Shown here: positions 31,371 to 42,502 of the stretch, piece by piece
Layout of the letters: the number at the start of each line of letters is the position of its first letter
Position numbering within the stretch: position 1 is the first letter of the stretch
Source: Pseudonocardia halophobica
Lineage (GTDB): Bacteria > Actinomycetota > Actinomycetes > Mycobacteriales > Pseudonocardiaceae
Length of the DNA: 57,080 nucleotides
Direction: 5' to 3'
Assembly: GCF_027922425.1 (NCBI RefSeq)
Contig: NZ_BSFQ01000046.1
Location: forward strand, 1 to 57,080
Program-made: the position numbers and the translations under genes
The notes under the pieces: generated by a model
What the model saw: the letters and a program-made list of their open reading frames with translations, nothing else
Told to the model about the DNA's origin: nothing
Databases searched by the model: none

Positions 31371-31865
31371 ATGGCACGACACGCCTGGCGCGCCGAGGGC
31401 CGCCGGCGACGCATCACCGGGTTCGCCGCGACCGGCGCACTCACCGCGCTGCTCGGCGGCGCGGCCCTCACCGGCGCGGCGTTCGCCGACGACGGGCACT
31501 GGAACCAGACCGACGGCACGCCGTGCTCGAAGCACGCCCGGGCGTGCGTCGACCTCGCCCACAACCAGGCCTGGCTGATCCACGACGGCAAGGTCACCCG
31601 CGGCCCGGTCGGCATCTCGCACGGCGGGCAGGGCAAGGAGACCCCCACCGGGGACTTCGAGGTCCAGTGGAAGGACAAGGACCACCGGTCCGCGGAGTTC
31701 AACGACGCCCCGATGCCGTACTCGGTGTTCTTCGCCGACGGCGGCATCGCCTTCCACGAGGGCAACCCGCAGAACCCGTCCGCGGGCTGCGTGCACCTGG
31801 GCCACGACGACGCCGTCGCCTGGTACGACGACCTGGAGGTCGGCGACGAAGTGGAGATCCACTAG
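31371..31865 (+). CDS. Small secreted L,D-transpeptidase (YkuD domain)
   Basis: Cross-links or modifies peptidoglycan outside the cell. The 164-residue product has a signal peptide: basic start RHAWRAEGRRRR, a hydrophobic core FAATGALTALLGGAALTGAAF and cleavage near AFA-DD (about residue 39). The mature domain of about 125 residues has the catalytic signature HEGNPQNPSAGCVHLGH, in which the cysteine is the nucleophile with the preceding histidine and the S-x-G-C-x-H block, and KETPTGDFEV on the second strand. It is shorter than classical Ldt enzymes and has no lipobox or binding domain. A strong terminator follows 10 bases after the stop. Confidence 0.9.
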   Translation: MARHAWRAEGRRRRITGFAATGALTALLGGAALTGAAFADDGHWNQTDGTPCSKHARACVDLAHNQAWLIHDGKVTRGPVGISHGGQGKETPTGDFEVQWKDKDHRSAEFNDAPMPYSVFFADGGIAFHEGNPQNPSAGCVHLGHDDAVAWYDDLEVGDEVEIH

Positions 31866-31874
31866 ATCCACGAC

Positions 31875-31912
31875 GAAGGGCCCCGCACCTCGGAGGAGGT
31901 GCGGGGCCCTTC
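31875..31912. terminator. Strong bidirectional hairpin terminator
   Basis: A 17-bp perfect stem (GAAGGGCCCCGCACCTC, 31875-31891, with its complement at 31896-31912) and loop GGAG lie between the convergent L,D-transpeptidase and DEAD-box helicase genes, ten bases after the first stop and 13 before the second. The A/T-rich outer pairs give AA and TT ends to the stem in both directions. Confidence 0.88.
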
Positions 31913-31925
31913 GGCCGTGCGCGGG

Positions 31926-33737
31926 TCAGCTCGTGGCGCGGTCCCGGCGGACGTTGGCCCGCCGGCCCTTCAGGGTGGTGACGCCGCGCAGGGAGCGCAG
32001 CACGTCGTCCGCCGCGTGCTCGGGGATCTCGACCAGCGTGTGCCGCTCGTGGATCTGGATGGCCCCGATGTCCCGGCCGGACAGCCGCGACTCGTTGGCC
32101 AGCGCGCCCACGATGTCCTGCGGGCGGATGCCCGCGGCACGCCCGGCGGAGACGAACAGGCGCGTGGCCCCGGCCTTCGGCGGACGGGCACCCTGGCCGC
32201 GACCACCGGGACGGCCCTCGCGCGGGGCCCGGTCGCGGGGACCACGGCCCTCGCGGGGCGCGGAGAGCGTGGGGATGTCGATCTCGTCGTCGGCGGTGGT
32301 GCTGCCGGCACGGACGATCCGCACCGCGGCGGCCGCGACGTCGAGCGCGTCGAACTCCCCGGCCAGCGACTCGACCATGGCCCGGACGCCGTCCGGGTCC
32401 GAGTCGGCGTCGGCCCGCAGGTCGGCGACGAGCTGCTCGTGCAGCTGGGTGCGGGTGCGCTCGAGGCGGGCCTGCTTGAGGTCCGCGACGGTGGGCACCG
32501 GGGCGACCGGCACGCTCTTGCCGATCAGCCGCTCGATGTTGCGCAGGTGCCGGATCGCACCGGAGGGCACCAGCGTGATCGCGACGCCCTCGCGGCCCGC
32601 GCGGCCGACCCGGCCGATGCGGTGGACGTAGGCCTCGGGCGACTTCGGCACGTCGTGGTTCACCACGTGCGTGAGCTGCTCGATGTCCAGCCCGCGGGCG
32701 GCGACGTCCGTCGCGACCAGCAGGTCGGTGCGGCCGGACCGCAGCCGCTCGACGACGCGGGTGCGGTGCTCCTGGTCCATGCCGCCGTGCAGCGCCTCGG
32801 CCCGCAGGCCGCGGGCGGTGAGGGTCTCGGTGACGGCGTCGACGTCCGCCCGGGTCCGGCAGAACACGATCGCGGCGGTGGGCCGCTCGAGCTCCAGGAT
32901 GCGGCCCAGCGCGGTGGTGGTGTGGGTGCGCGGCACCATGTAGGCGGTCTGCCGCACACGCGGCGCCTCGCCGGCCGGCACCTCCTCGCGCGCGATCCGC
33001 ACGGTGACCGGGTTGCGCAGGTACTCGCGGGCCAGCGACTCGATGCGGCGCGGCATGGTGGCGGAGAACAGCACCGCCTGCCGCTCGTCCGGGGTGGCCT
33101 GCAGGATCGTCTCGATGTCCTCGGCGAAGCCCATGTCGAGCATCTCGTCGGCCTCGTCGAGCACGACGGTCTCGAGCGCGTCGAGCGACAGCGCGCCGCG
33201 GTTCATCAGGTCGATCGCCCGGCCCGGGGTGGCCACGACGACGTCGACACCCCGCTTGAGGGAGCCGAGCTGCGGGCCGATCGGGGCGCCGCCGTAGACG
33301 GCGAGCACGCGCGCGCCGATCTCGGAGCCGTAGCGGGTGATCGCGTCGTTGACCTGCATGGCCAGCTCGCGGGTGGGGGCGAGGACCAGGCCGAACGGGC
33401 GGCGCTCGCCCCGGCGGTCGGTCCCGCTCAGGCGCTGCAGCATCGGCAGCGCGAACGCGGCGGTCTTGCCGGTGCCGGTGGCGGCCTGGCCCAGCAGGTC
33501 GCGGCCCTCGATCAGGGAGGGGATCGCCTCGGCCTGGATGGGGCTGGGGCTCTCGTAACCGAGCTCGGCGAGCACGCCGAGGATGCCGGGCGCGAGGCCC
33601 AGCTCGGCGAAACCGCTGCCGGCGGCGTCGTCCTCGGTGTCGTCGTTCTCGGTGTCCTCGCCGTCCTCACGCTCGGAGGCGAGGTCGTTCTCGAAGTCGT
33701 CGAAGTCGTTCTCGGGCAGGTCCAGCAGAGTGCTCAC
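31926..33737 (-). CDS. deaD: DEAD-box RNA helicase with DbpA-type RNA-binding domain
   Basis: ATP-dependent RNA helicase, 603 residues, likely active in ribosome assembly and cold adaptation. An acidic N-terminus of about 42 residues precedes the helicase core with Q motif (F-x-E-L-G-L... PSPIQAEAIP), Walker A AATGTGKT, PTRELA, TPGR, the DEAD box in VVLDEADEML, SAT, and the C-lobe HRIGRVGRAGREG. After a Gly/Arg-rich linker (about 490-525) is the DbpA-like RNA-binding domain: RLFVSAGRAAGIRPQDIVGA to the end. The ATG at 33737 is followed by the acidic start. Upstream is a 360-base region with a strong hairpin. Confidence 0.95.
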   Translation of the reverse strand: MSTLLDLPENDFDDFENDLASEREDGEDTENDDTEDDAAGSGFAELGLAPGILGVLAELGYESPSPIQAEAIPSLIEGRDLLGQAATGTGKTAAFALPMLQRLSGTDRRGERRPFGLVLAPTRELAMQVNDAITRYGSEIGARVLAVYGGAPIGPQLGSLKRGVDVVVATPGRAIDLMNRGALSLDALETVVLDEADEMLDMGFAEDIETILQATPDERQAVLFSATMPRRIESLAREYLRNPVTVRIAREEVPAGEAPRVRQTAYMVPRTHTTTALGRILELERPTAAIVFCRTRADVDAVTETLTARGLRAEALHGGMDQEHRTRVVERLRSGRTDLLVATDVAARGLDIEQLTHVVNHDVPKSPEAYVHRIGRVGRAGREGVAITLVPSGAIRHLRNIERLIGKSVPVAPVPTVADLKQARLERTRTQLHEQLVADLRADADSDPDGVRAMVESLAGEFDALDVAAAAVRIVRAGSTTADDEIDIPTLSAPREGRGPRDRAPREGRPGGRGQGARPPKAGATRLFVSAGRAAGIRPQDIVGALANESRLSGRDIGAIQIHERHTLVEIPEHAADDVLRSLRGVTTLKGRRANVRRDRATS

Positions 33738-34097
33738 TCATGTCCTCGTCGCAGCGGGGTGGCCGACCGACATCCGGACGGACGACGCACCCGCGGGGAA
33801 GCCCGCGGGCCCGGAGCGGCTCGGTACCGCCTGACAAGGACCATGGGGCTCTCGGCTGACGTCATCGCTGACAGCCGACGGCACCCATTGTCACACGTGG
33901 GTCGCGGGAGATCGCGGCGGGCCGGGGTCCTGCCCGCCGACACGAGGATCAACACCCGTCGGCGCCTGCCTGTTCCCGCCCGTTCCCGCCCTGTTCAGCG
34001 CCGTGATCGCGGCCCGACTGTGATCCCGTGCGGGCCGGGCCGTGGGTCCGGTCACCATTCCACCCGGCGTTCACCGGGCGCCGGGACCCTCGGACGG
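33738..34097. promoter_or_regulatory. Structured intergenic region upstream of the helicase gene
   Basis: A 360-base gene-free region between the divergent helicase and phosphatase genes. It has a hairpin CCCGCGGG/CCCGCGGG (33790-33809, loop GAAG) and, 55 bases further, a two-part stem-loop at 33843-33888: outer ATGGG/CCCAT and inner TCGGCTG/CAGCCGA. Long folded leaders are known for cold-shock helicase mRNAs; that this is one is inference. Nothing else was found in 33900-34097 apart from Pro-codon-like GC runs. Confidence 0.45.
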
Positions 34098-34811
34098 GTG
34101 AGCCTCTCGCCGACCGCCCCGACCTCCGACCTGCACATCCCGGCCAACCTCCGCGACGTCGGCGGCCTGCCGACCGCCGACGGGCGCCGCGTCCGCGCCG
34201 GCGAGTACCTGCGCAGCGACGCCCCGCAGCCCGGCGACCTCACGACCGTCGTCCCCGGCACCGTCGTCGACCTGCGCTCGACCGCCGAGACCCGCGGCCT
34301 CGCGCACCCACTGACCGGGGTCGCGGACGTGCACGCGGTGCCGCTCGGGGCTGCGCTCGCGCCCGACGTCGTGGCCGCCACCCCGGCCGACGAGCGCGAC
34401 CTCGCCTGGGCCTACCGGCTGCTCGTCACGGAGGCCTCCGCCGAGCTGGCGCGGATCGTGCGGATCGTCGCGCGCTCCCGCGGCCCGGTGCTGGTGCACT
34501 GCGCCGCGGGCAAGGACCGCACCGGGATCGTCACGGCCGTGGTGCTCGGCGTGGTCGGGGTGCCGCGCGAGCACGTCGTGGCGGACTACCTGCGGACCAA
34601 CGAGAACCTCGACCGCCTCTGGGCGCGGCTGGAGGCGGCCGGCGCTCCCCTGCCGGCCGACGTCCGGGGCCTGCTCGGCGTCGACCGCGCGGCCCTGGAG
34701 GCGGTGCTCGACGAGATGGAGGCGCACCCGTCCGGCCTGCGCGGGCACCTGCTGGCCCACGGCACCGACCCGGACGACCTCGACCTGCTCACCCGCCGGC
34801 TCGTCGGCTGA
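34098..34811 (+). CDS. Protein tyrosine/serine phosphatase of the Tyr_phosphatase3 / PtpB type
   Basis: A 237-residue phosphatase. The active-site loop is VLVHCAAGKDRTGIVTA, the H-C-x5-R-T signature. The N-terminus NLRDVGGLPTADGRRVRAGEYLRSDAPQ matches bacterial phosphatases related to mycobacterial PtpB and LipA-type phosphotyrosine/phosphoinositide phosphatases; IVDLRSTAETRGL supplies the conserved D-L-R-S. Likely cytosolic; mycobacterial relatives are secreted, but no signal is visible here. The GTG at 34098 gives the family start. A perfect 42-bp palindrome begins 20 bases after its stop. Confidence 0.88.
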   Translation: MSLSPTAPTSDLHIPANLRDVGGLPTADGRRVRAGEYLRSDAPQPGDLTTVVPGTVVDLRSTAETRGLAHPLTGVADVHAVPLGAALAPDVVAATPADERDLAWAYRLLVTEASAELARIVRIVARSRGPVLVHCAAGKDRTGIVTAVVLGVVGVPREHVVADYLRTNENLDRLWARLEAAGAPLPADVRGLLGVDRAALEAVLDEMEAHPSGLRGHLLAHGTDPDDLDLLTRRLVG

Positions 34812-34830
34812 CCGACGCCCGAACGGCCCT

Positions 34831-34872
34831 CGTGAGTGGCGATAGTCGCTATAGCGACTATCGCCACTCACG
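34831..34872. repeat. Perfect 42-bp palindrome between convergent genes
   Basis: CGTGAGTGGCGATAGTCGCT followed by A, then its exact reverse complement, with no spacer at all: 21 bp per arm. It sits 19 bases after the phosphatase stop and two bases before the tex stop. The first 12 bases of each arm (CGTGAGTGGCGA) recur, with one change, in the palindrome at 38365-38406. As RNA it would fold into a very stable terminator-like hairpin; no T-run. Confidence 0.85.
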
Positions 34873-34874
34873 GG

Positions 34875-37388
<2,514 letters not shown>

Positions 37389-37453
37389 GCCCCCATCCTC
37401 CCCGGGCCGCCCCCGGACGGGTGCGGGCGGGGTCGGGTTCGGTGCGGACGGGT

Positions 37454-38323
37454 TCAGGCGAAGGTGACCTGGCCGGTGATGCTCGGGTCGGCGCCGGGGA
37501 CCCCGCATACCAGGTCGGAGCCGTCCGGCTTGCCCGTCGCCACCACCGGCGCGCCGGCGAAGGCGGGGCGGCGCAACCGGTAGGAGAACTCCGCGACCTG
37601 GCGGTCCGGGGCGAACCGGCGGGGCAGCTCGAGCAGCATCAGCGCGAGCAGCGGCCCGTGCACCACGAGCCCCGGGAAGCCCTCGACGTCCCGGGTGTAG
37701 GGCAGGTCGTGGTGGATGCGGTGGGCGTTGTAGGTCAGCGCGCTCATCCGGAACAGCAGCACCTCGTCGGGGCGCAGCACGGCCTGCCACTCCCCCGGCG
37801 CCGGCGGCTCGGGCTCGCGCGGCTCCGGGGCCGCCGGGGCCGCGGCGCGCGCCGCGCCGGGCTCCTGCTCCCGGTAGACGACGTCGTGCTCCTCGACCTG
37901 CGCCACCTCGCCCGCCCGCAGGTACTCGTGGGTCAGGGTCACGAACAGCATGTCCCCGGAGCGCCCGGACTTCGGGGTGATCGAGCTCAGGGCGCTGCGC
38001 CGGGTCACCTCGTCGCCGACGCGCAGCGGCGAGTGCACGGTGAGCCGCCCGCCGGCGAACATCCGGCGGCGGTTCGGGATCGGCGGCAGGAAGTGCCCCT
38101 CGCGGGGATGCCCGTCCTCGCCCAGCTCGGCGGTGGCGGGCCGCTCGAGGAAGTGGAACGCGGTCCACAGCGGCGGGATCGCGGTCGAGCCCTGGCCCGG
38201 GGCGTCGATGGGCGAGGTCTGGTCCAGGAGCCCCGCGAAGGAGTCCGACGGGACGCGATCCAGGACCTCCCGCACCTCGACGGGTCCGGGCTCCCAGCCC
38301 TCGACGTACTCAGCGATGCCCAT
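37454..38323 (-). CDS. MaoC/HTD2-like hot-dog hydratase (mesaconyl-C4-CoA hydratase-type)
   Basis: A 289-residue double hot-dog protein. The N-terminal FAS1-like dehydratase part has PIDAPGQGSTAIPPLWTAFHFLERP and PPIPNRRRMFAGGRLTVHSPLRVGDEVTRRS; the second hot-dog has the hydratase-type segment FRMSALTYNAHRIHHDLPYTRDVEGFPGLVVHGPLLALMLLEL, with the N-A-H-R-I-H-x-D motif holding the catalytic histidine. This order fits 3-methylfumaryl-/mesaconyl-C4-CoA hydratases and yeast HTD2-like proteins. It may act in a short-chain acyl-CoA pathway, but no pathway partners are nearby. It is upstream of tex on the same strand with 65 bases between. Confidence 0.85.
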   Translation of the reverse strand: MGIAEYVEGWEPGPVEVREVLDRVPSDSFAGLLDQTSPIDAPGQGSTAIPPLWTAFHFLERPATAELGEDGHPREGHFLPPIPNRRRMFAGGRLTVHSPLRVGDEVTRRSALSSITPKSGRSGDMLFVTLTHEYLRAGEVAQVEEHDVVYREQEPGAARAAAPAAPEPREPEPPAPGEWQAVLRPDEVLLFRMSALTYNAHRIHHDLPYTRDVEGFPGLVVHGPLLALMLLELPRRFAPDRQVAEFSYRLRRPAFAGAPVVATGKPDGSDLVCGVPGADPSITGQVTFA

Positions 38324-38364
38324 GGTCCTCCTGTCTGCCGTCGTTTGCGCTGGTCAGCCGGGGT

Positions 38365-38406
38365 CGTGAGTGCCGACTGCCCCGCTAGGGGCGTTCGGCA
38401 CTCACG
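38365..38406. repeat. Near-perfect 42-bp palindrome overlapping the end of the RNA methyltransferase gene
   Basis: Arms of 19 bases (CGTGAGTGCCGACTGCCCC, and GGGGCGTTCGGCACTCACG on the right) with two mismatches around the loop GCTA. The TAG stop of the minus-strand methyltransferase gene lies in the loop (38385-38387), so the right arm encodes the last residues, VSAERP. The first 12 bases differ at one position from those of the palindrome at 34831. Confidence 0.85.
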
Positions 38407-39599
38407 GGGTGGAAGAGCGCGACCGACTCCATGTGGTGCGTCATCGGGAAGGCGTCGAAGGAGCGCAGGGCGGCGAGCGCGTAGCCCTGGGCGGCGAAGA
38501 GCTTCACGTCGCGGCCGAGCGCGGCCGGGTCGCAGGCCACGTAGACGATCCGCTCCGGCGCCCGCGCGCACAGCTCGTCGACCATCGCCCGGCCCAGCCC
38601 CTTGCGCGGCGGATCGGCGACGACGACGTCGGGGTCGGGCAGCCCGGTGATCACCCGCTCGACGCGGCCGGACCGGAAGGAGACCTGCGGCAGGTCCCGC
38701 AGGGCGCGCTCGCCGTCGGCCACGGCCTGCCGCGCCGACTCGACGACCGTCACCGAGCCCTCCGGCCCCACCTGCCCGGCCAGCACCGCGGCGAACAGGC
38801 CGACGCCGCCGTACAGGTCCCAGGCCGTGCCGCCGGCGGGCGCCGCCGCCCACTCCCCCACGATCTCGACGAGCGTGTCCGCCAGCTCCGGGTGCACCTG
38901 CCAGAAGGCGCCCGGGGAGAGCTCCCAGTCCCGGCCGGCGGCGTGCTGCACGGAGGCGCTGCGCTCCGCGGGCGGCACGCCCGCGCCGAGGTGCCGCTCG
39001 CCCAGGGCGTCGACGGCCACCTCGATCTCGTCGCCGGGCCGCCAGTGCCGCTCCAGCAGGTCGTCGAGCAGCCCGGCGGGCGCGAGCAGGCAGTCCGAGA
39101 TCGGGACGACCTCGTGGCTGTGGTGGGCGCGCAGGCCGGCGCGGCCCTCGTCGTCGACCGCGAGGCGCAGCCGCTGCCGCCAGCCGAGCGCGCCGCCGGA
39201 GAGCTCCTCCACCTCGACCGTCCCGGCGATCCCGCCGGTCAGCCCGCCGAGCCGGGTGAGCTGCTCGCGCAGCACGGCGGTCTTGAGCGCGCGCTGCGCG
39301 GGCGGGGCGACGTGCTGGAAGTCGCAGCCCCCGCACCCGCCGGCGCGCGCCCACGGGCACGGCGCCGGGACCCGGTCCGGCGACGCGTCGAGCACCGAGA
39401 TCGTGTCGGCCAGGCAGAACGACCCGCCCTGGTCCTCGGTCACCACCGCCCGGACCCGCTCGCCGGGCAGCGCGTGCCGCACGAAGAGCACGCGGCCCTC
39501 GTGCCGGGCCACGCAGTGCCCGCCGTGGGCGACCGGCCCGACCTCCAGGTCGAGGACCCGGTCGGTCCAGTCGAGGGTGCGTTCAGCGGACCGGGTCAC
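38385..39599 (-). CDS. TrmA/RumA-family RNA (uracil-5-)-methyltransferase
   Basis: SAM-dependent m5U methyltransferase acting on tRNA or rRNA. The 404-residue product has a TRAM/OB domain (about 15-70), the 4Fe-4S-type cysteines in CPWARAGGCGGCDFQH, and the catalytic domain with FWQVHPELADTLVEIV, the SAM motif AWDLYGGVGLFAAVLA, VVADPPRKGLG, and the nucleophile in IVYVACDPAALGRDVKLF. Its start overlaps the upstream permease stop by 17 bases, indicating translational coupling. The order methyltransferase-permease-ceoB-ceoC equals M. tuberculosis Rv2689c-Rv2692 as I recall it. The final six residues come from a palindromic repeat. Confidence 0.93.
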   Translation of the reverse strand: MTRSAERTLDWTDRVLDLEVGPVAHGGHCVARHEGRVLFVRHALPGERVRAVVTEDQGGSFCLADTISVLDASPDRVPAPCPWARAGGCGGCDFQHVAPPAQRALKTAVLREQLTRLGGLTGGIAGTVEVEELSGGALGWRQRLRLAVDDEGRAGLRAHHSHEVVPISDCLLAPAGLLDDLLERHWRPGDEIEVAVDALGERHLGAGVPPAERSASVQHAAGRDWELSPGAFWQVHPELADTLVEIVGEWAAAPAGGTAWDLYGGVGLFAAVLAGQVGPEGSVTVVESARQAVADGERALRDLPQVSFRSGRVERVITGLPDPDVVVADPPRKGLGRAMVDELCARAPERIVYVACDPAALGRDVKLFAAQGYALAALRSFDAFPMTHHMESVALFHPVSAERP

Positions 39600-41691
39600 C
39601 GGTGTCCTTCCGGGGTGGGGTCTCCTTGCCGGTCGCGGCGTCCTTGCGGAGCGCGGTGGCGCGCGAGGCGGCGGCGCTCGTGACCTGCTCGCCGGGCAGC
39701 TGCTCCATCGAGGGGTAGCCGCGGCGCGAGGCGCCCGGCGCGAAGAGCGGCGAGAGCGGTTGCGCGGCGGCCGAGGAGTCCAGCTGCCAGGGCACGCTCG
39801 TGACCATCACGCCCGGCTGGAACAGCAGCCGGCTCTTCAGCCGCAGCGCGGACTGGTTGTGCAGCAGCTGTTCCCACCAGTGGCCCACGACGTACTCGGG
39901 GATGTAGACCGTGACGACGTCGCGCGGGTTGTTCGTGCGCAACCGCTTCACGTACTCGAGGACCGGTCGGGTGATCTCCCGGTACGGCGACTCGACGACC
40001 TTCAGCTTGACCGGGATCTTGCGCTTGCCCCAGTCCGCGACGAGCCGCTTGGTGTCGGCGTCGTCGACGTTGACCGTGACCGCCTCGAGGACGTCCGGCC
40101 GCGTCGCGCGGGCGTAGGCGAGCGCCCGCAGCGTGGGCTTGTGCAGCGTCGACACGAGGACGACGGCGTGGTTGCGGCTCGGCAGCACCCCGTCGGACTC
40201 GCCGGCCACGAGCTCGGCCGAGACCCGGTCGTAGTGCTTCTGGATCGCGACCATCAGCACGAAGAAGCCGGCCATCGCCACGATGGTGATCCACGCGCCG
40301 AGCGTGAACTTGGTGATCAGGACGGTGAGCAGCACGAGGCCGGTCATGATCGCGCCGAAGCCGTTGATCGTCTGCGAGCGGCGCATCCGGGCCCGCTCGC
40401 GCGTGTCCGTCGTCGAGGCGAGCTCGCGGTTCCAGTGCCGGACCATGCCCGCCTGGCTCAGCGTGAACGACACGAACACGCCCACCGTGTACAGCGGGAT
40501 CAGCCGGGTGACCTCCGCCTGGAACCCGACCACCAGCACGATCGCGAAGGCCGCGAGGATCAGGATGCCGTTGGAGAAGGCCAGCCGGTCGCCGCGGGTG
40601 TGCAGCTGCCGGGGCAGGTAGCGGTCCTGGGAGAGGATCGAGCCCAGCACCGGGAAGCCGTTGAACGCGGTGTTCGCGGCCAGCGCCAGGATCAGCGCCG
40701 TCATGATCACCACGAAGAAGAACCCGGGCCGGAAGCCGGAGAACACGGCGTCGGCCAGCTGCGCGACCATCGTCTGCTGCTGGTAGCCCGGTGGGGCGTC
40801 GGGGAACTGGTGGGCCGGGTCCTCCGCGATCTGCACGCCGGTGAGCCGGCCCAGCGCGATCAGGCCCATGAACATGCTGACCGAGATCAGACCCATGATC
40901 AGCAGCGTGGTCGCGGCGTTGCGCGACTTCGGCTTGCGGAAGGCCGGCACGCCGTTGGAGATCGCCTCGACGCCGGTCAGCGCCGCCGCGCCCTGGGTGA
41001 ACGAACGCAGGATCAGCAGCACGAGCGCGAGCCCGGTGAAGGTGTCGCCCTCGGCCACGAGGTGCAGGTTCGTGCTGGCCGTCTCGACGTCCTGGCCCAG
41101 GAGCAGCACCCGCGTCAGACCCCAGACGATCATCGTGCCGATGCCGAGCATGAACAGGTAGACCGGCACGGCGAACGCCGCCCCGGCCTCCCGGATGCCG
41201 CGCAGGTTGATCGCGGTGAGCAGCGCGATGGCGAGCACCGCGAACAGCACCTTGTGCTCCCCCACGAACGGGATGAGCGCGCCGATGTTCGCCGCGGCCG
41301 CCGAGATCGACACCGCGACGGTGAGCGTGTAGTCGACGAGCAGGGCGCTCGCCACGGTGAGCCCGGCCTTGCGGCCGAGGTTGACCGTGGCCACCTCGTA
41401 ATCGCCACCGCCGGACGGGTAGGCGTGCACGTTCTGCCGGTAGCTGGTGACCACCGTGAGCAGGACGACCACGACCGCGAGGCCGATCCACGGGGACAGC
41501 GCGTACGAGGTGACCCCGGCGACGGACAGGGTCAGGAAGATCTCCTCGGGCGCGTAGGCGACCGAGGACATGGCATCGGAGGCGAACACCGGCAGCGCGA
41601 TCCGCTTCGGCAGCAGCGTGCTGTGCAGGCGGTCGCTGCGTTGCGGGCGACCGACCAGGATGCGCTTGACGGCGACGCCGAGCTTGGACAC
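39583..41691 (-). CDS. APC-superfamily permease, KimA-like (probable potassium importer)
   Basis: A 702-residue transporter. Twelve hydrophobic segments lie within about 35-475; the N-terminus FASDAMSSVAYAPEEIFLTL and YPSGGGDYEVA are hallmarks of the KimA/YdaO branch of amino-acid/polyamine permeases, of which Bacillus KimA is a high-affinity potassium/proton symporter under c-di-AMP control. The C-terminal about 225 residues are cytoplasmic and look like a universal-stress-type domain (HAVVLVSTLHKPTLRALAYARATR). A Ser/Arg/Lys tail ends the protein. Start GTG at 41691. The gene is divergent from ceoB with 126 bases between, fitting joint potassium control; substrate is inferred. Confidence 0.9.
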   Translation of the reverse strand: MSKLGVAVKRILVGRPQRSDRLHSTLLPKRIALPVFASDAMSSVAYAPEEIFLTLSVAGVTSYALSPWIGLAVVVVLLTVVTSYRQNVHAYPSGGGDYEVATVNLGRKAGLTVASALLVDYTLTVAVSISAAAANIGALIPFVGEHKVLFAVLAIALLTAINLRGIREAGAAFAVPVYLFMLGIGTMIVWGLTRVLLLGQDVETASTNLHLVAEGDTFTGLALVLLILRSFTQGAAALTGVEAISNGVPAFRKPKSRNAATTLLIMGLISVSMFMGLIALGRLTGVQIAEDPAHQFPDAPPGYQQQTMVAQLADAVFSGFRPGFFFVVIMTALILALAANTAFNGFPVLGSILSQDRYLPRQLHTRGDRLAFSNGILILAAFAIVLVVGFQAEVTRLIPLYTVGVFVSFTLSQAGMVRHWNRELASTTDTRERARMRRSQTINGFGAIMTGLVLLTVLITKFTLGAWITIVAMAGFFVLMVAIQKHYDRVSAELVAGESDGVLPSRNHAVVLVSTLHKPTLRALAYARATRPDVLEAVTVNVDDADTKRLVADWGKRKIPVKLKVVESPYREITRPVLEYVKRLRTNNPRDVVTVYIPEYVVGHWWEQLLHNQSALRLKSRLLFQPGVMVTSVPWQLDSSAAAQPLSPLFAPGASRRGYPSMEQLPGEQVTSAAASRATALRKDAATGKETPPRKDTGDPVR

Positions 41692-41817
41692 GTCCGAAGC
41701 CTATGCTCTCGACGGCGGACGGACGCGATAGCGTGCGTCGACGACGCGCCCGGGGCCCGATCGGAGGAGCCGGCCCGTCGACACGTGAGACCGAGCGAGC
41801 CCGGGAGGGCCCATCCG

Positions 41818-42480
41818 ATGTACGTCGTGATCATGGGATGCGGCCGCGTCGGCGCGTCCCTCGCCGCCGGGCTCGAACGCCTCGGTCACGAGGTCGCCGT
41901 CATCGACCGGGACGTGCAGGCCTTCCGCCGGCTCGGGACGGACTTCCGCGGCCGCCAGGTCGTCGGGTTCGGGTTCCACCGCGAGGTGCTCATCGAGGCC
42001 GGGATCGAGAAGGCGGACGCCTTCGCCGCCGTCTCCTCCGGCGACAACTCCAACATCCTGTCCGCCCGGGTCGCCCGGGAGACCTTCGGCGTGGAGCGGG
42101 TCGTCGCGCGGATCTACGACGCCAAGCGCGCCGCCGTCTACGAGCGGCTCGGCATCCCGACCGTCGCGACCGTGCCGTGGACCACGGACCGGTTCATGCG
42201 GATGGTCCTGCCCGACGGCGTCGCGACGGCGTGGCGCGAGCCCGCCGGCACCGTCGCGATCCTGCCCCTGCCACTGCACGAGGACTGGGTCGGGCGCCCG
42301 ATCCGCGAGCTGGAGGAGGCCACCAACTCCCGGGTGGCGTTCGTCGTCCGGTTCGGCAGCGGCGTGCTGCCCACCCGCGAGACGGCCGTGCAGGCCGACG
42401 ACGTCGTCTACGTGGCGGCGGTCTCGGGCACGGTCTCCGACGTCACGGCCGCGGCGGCCGCACCGCCCGCCGACTCCTGA
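41818..42480 (+). CDS. ceoB: TrkA-type potassium uptake regulator CeoB
   Basis: A 220-residue RCK protein. The Rossmann part has YVVIMGCGRVGASLAAGLERLG, VAVIDRD and VGFGFHREVLIEAGIEKADAFAAVSSGDNSN, the usual NAD(H)-binding arrangement of TrkA; the C-terminal part is a TrkA-C domain (GRPIRELEEATNSRVAFVVRFG). It is 220 residues, half of the E. coli TrkA, with the second half being the neighbouring gene. It starts ATG 41818 after GGGAGGG and runs in series with ceoC (22 bases). The neighbouring permease replaces the missing TrkH/G membrane subunit. Confidence 0.92.
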   Translation: MYVVIMGCGRVGASLAAGLERLGHEVAVIDRDVQAFRRLGTDFRGRQVVGFGFHREVLIEAGIEKADAFAAVSSGDNSNILSARVARETFGVERVVARIYDAKRAAVYERLGIPTVATVPWTTDRFMRMVLPDGVATAWREPAGTVAILPLPLHEDWVGRPIRELEEATNSRVAFVVRFGSGVLPTRETAVQADDVVYVAAVSGTVSDVTAAAAAPPADS

Positions 42481-42502
42481 GAACCCGAGAGGGCGTGAGG
42501 TC

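Noticed and set aside
31899..34811. Plus-strand frame of 970 codons antisense to the helicase
   Set aside because: Only the final 237 codons are the phosphatase gene; the helicase on the other strand has all its motifs.
41692..41817. c-di-AMP (ydaO-type) riboswitch upstream of the KimA-like gene
   Set aside because: The gap is only 126 bases and shared with the divergent ceoB promoter. None of the conserved riboswitch sequence blocks was seen.
38602..42480. Plus-strand frame of nearly 1300 codons antisense to the methyltransferase and permease genes
   Set aside because: Only its last 220 codons are real (ceoB). The rest translates to His/Arg/Asp-rich sequence without any domain.
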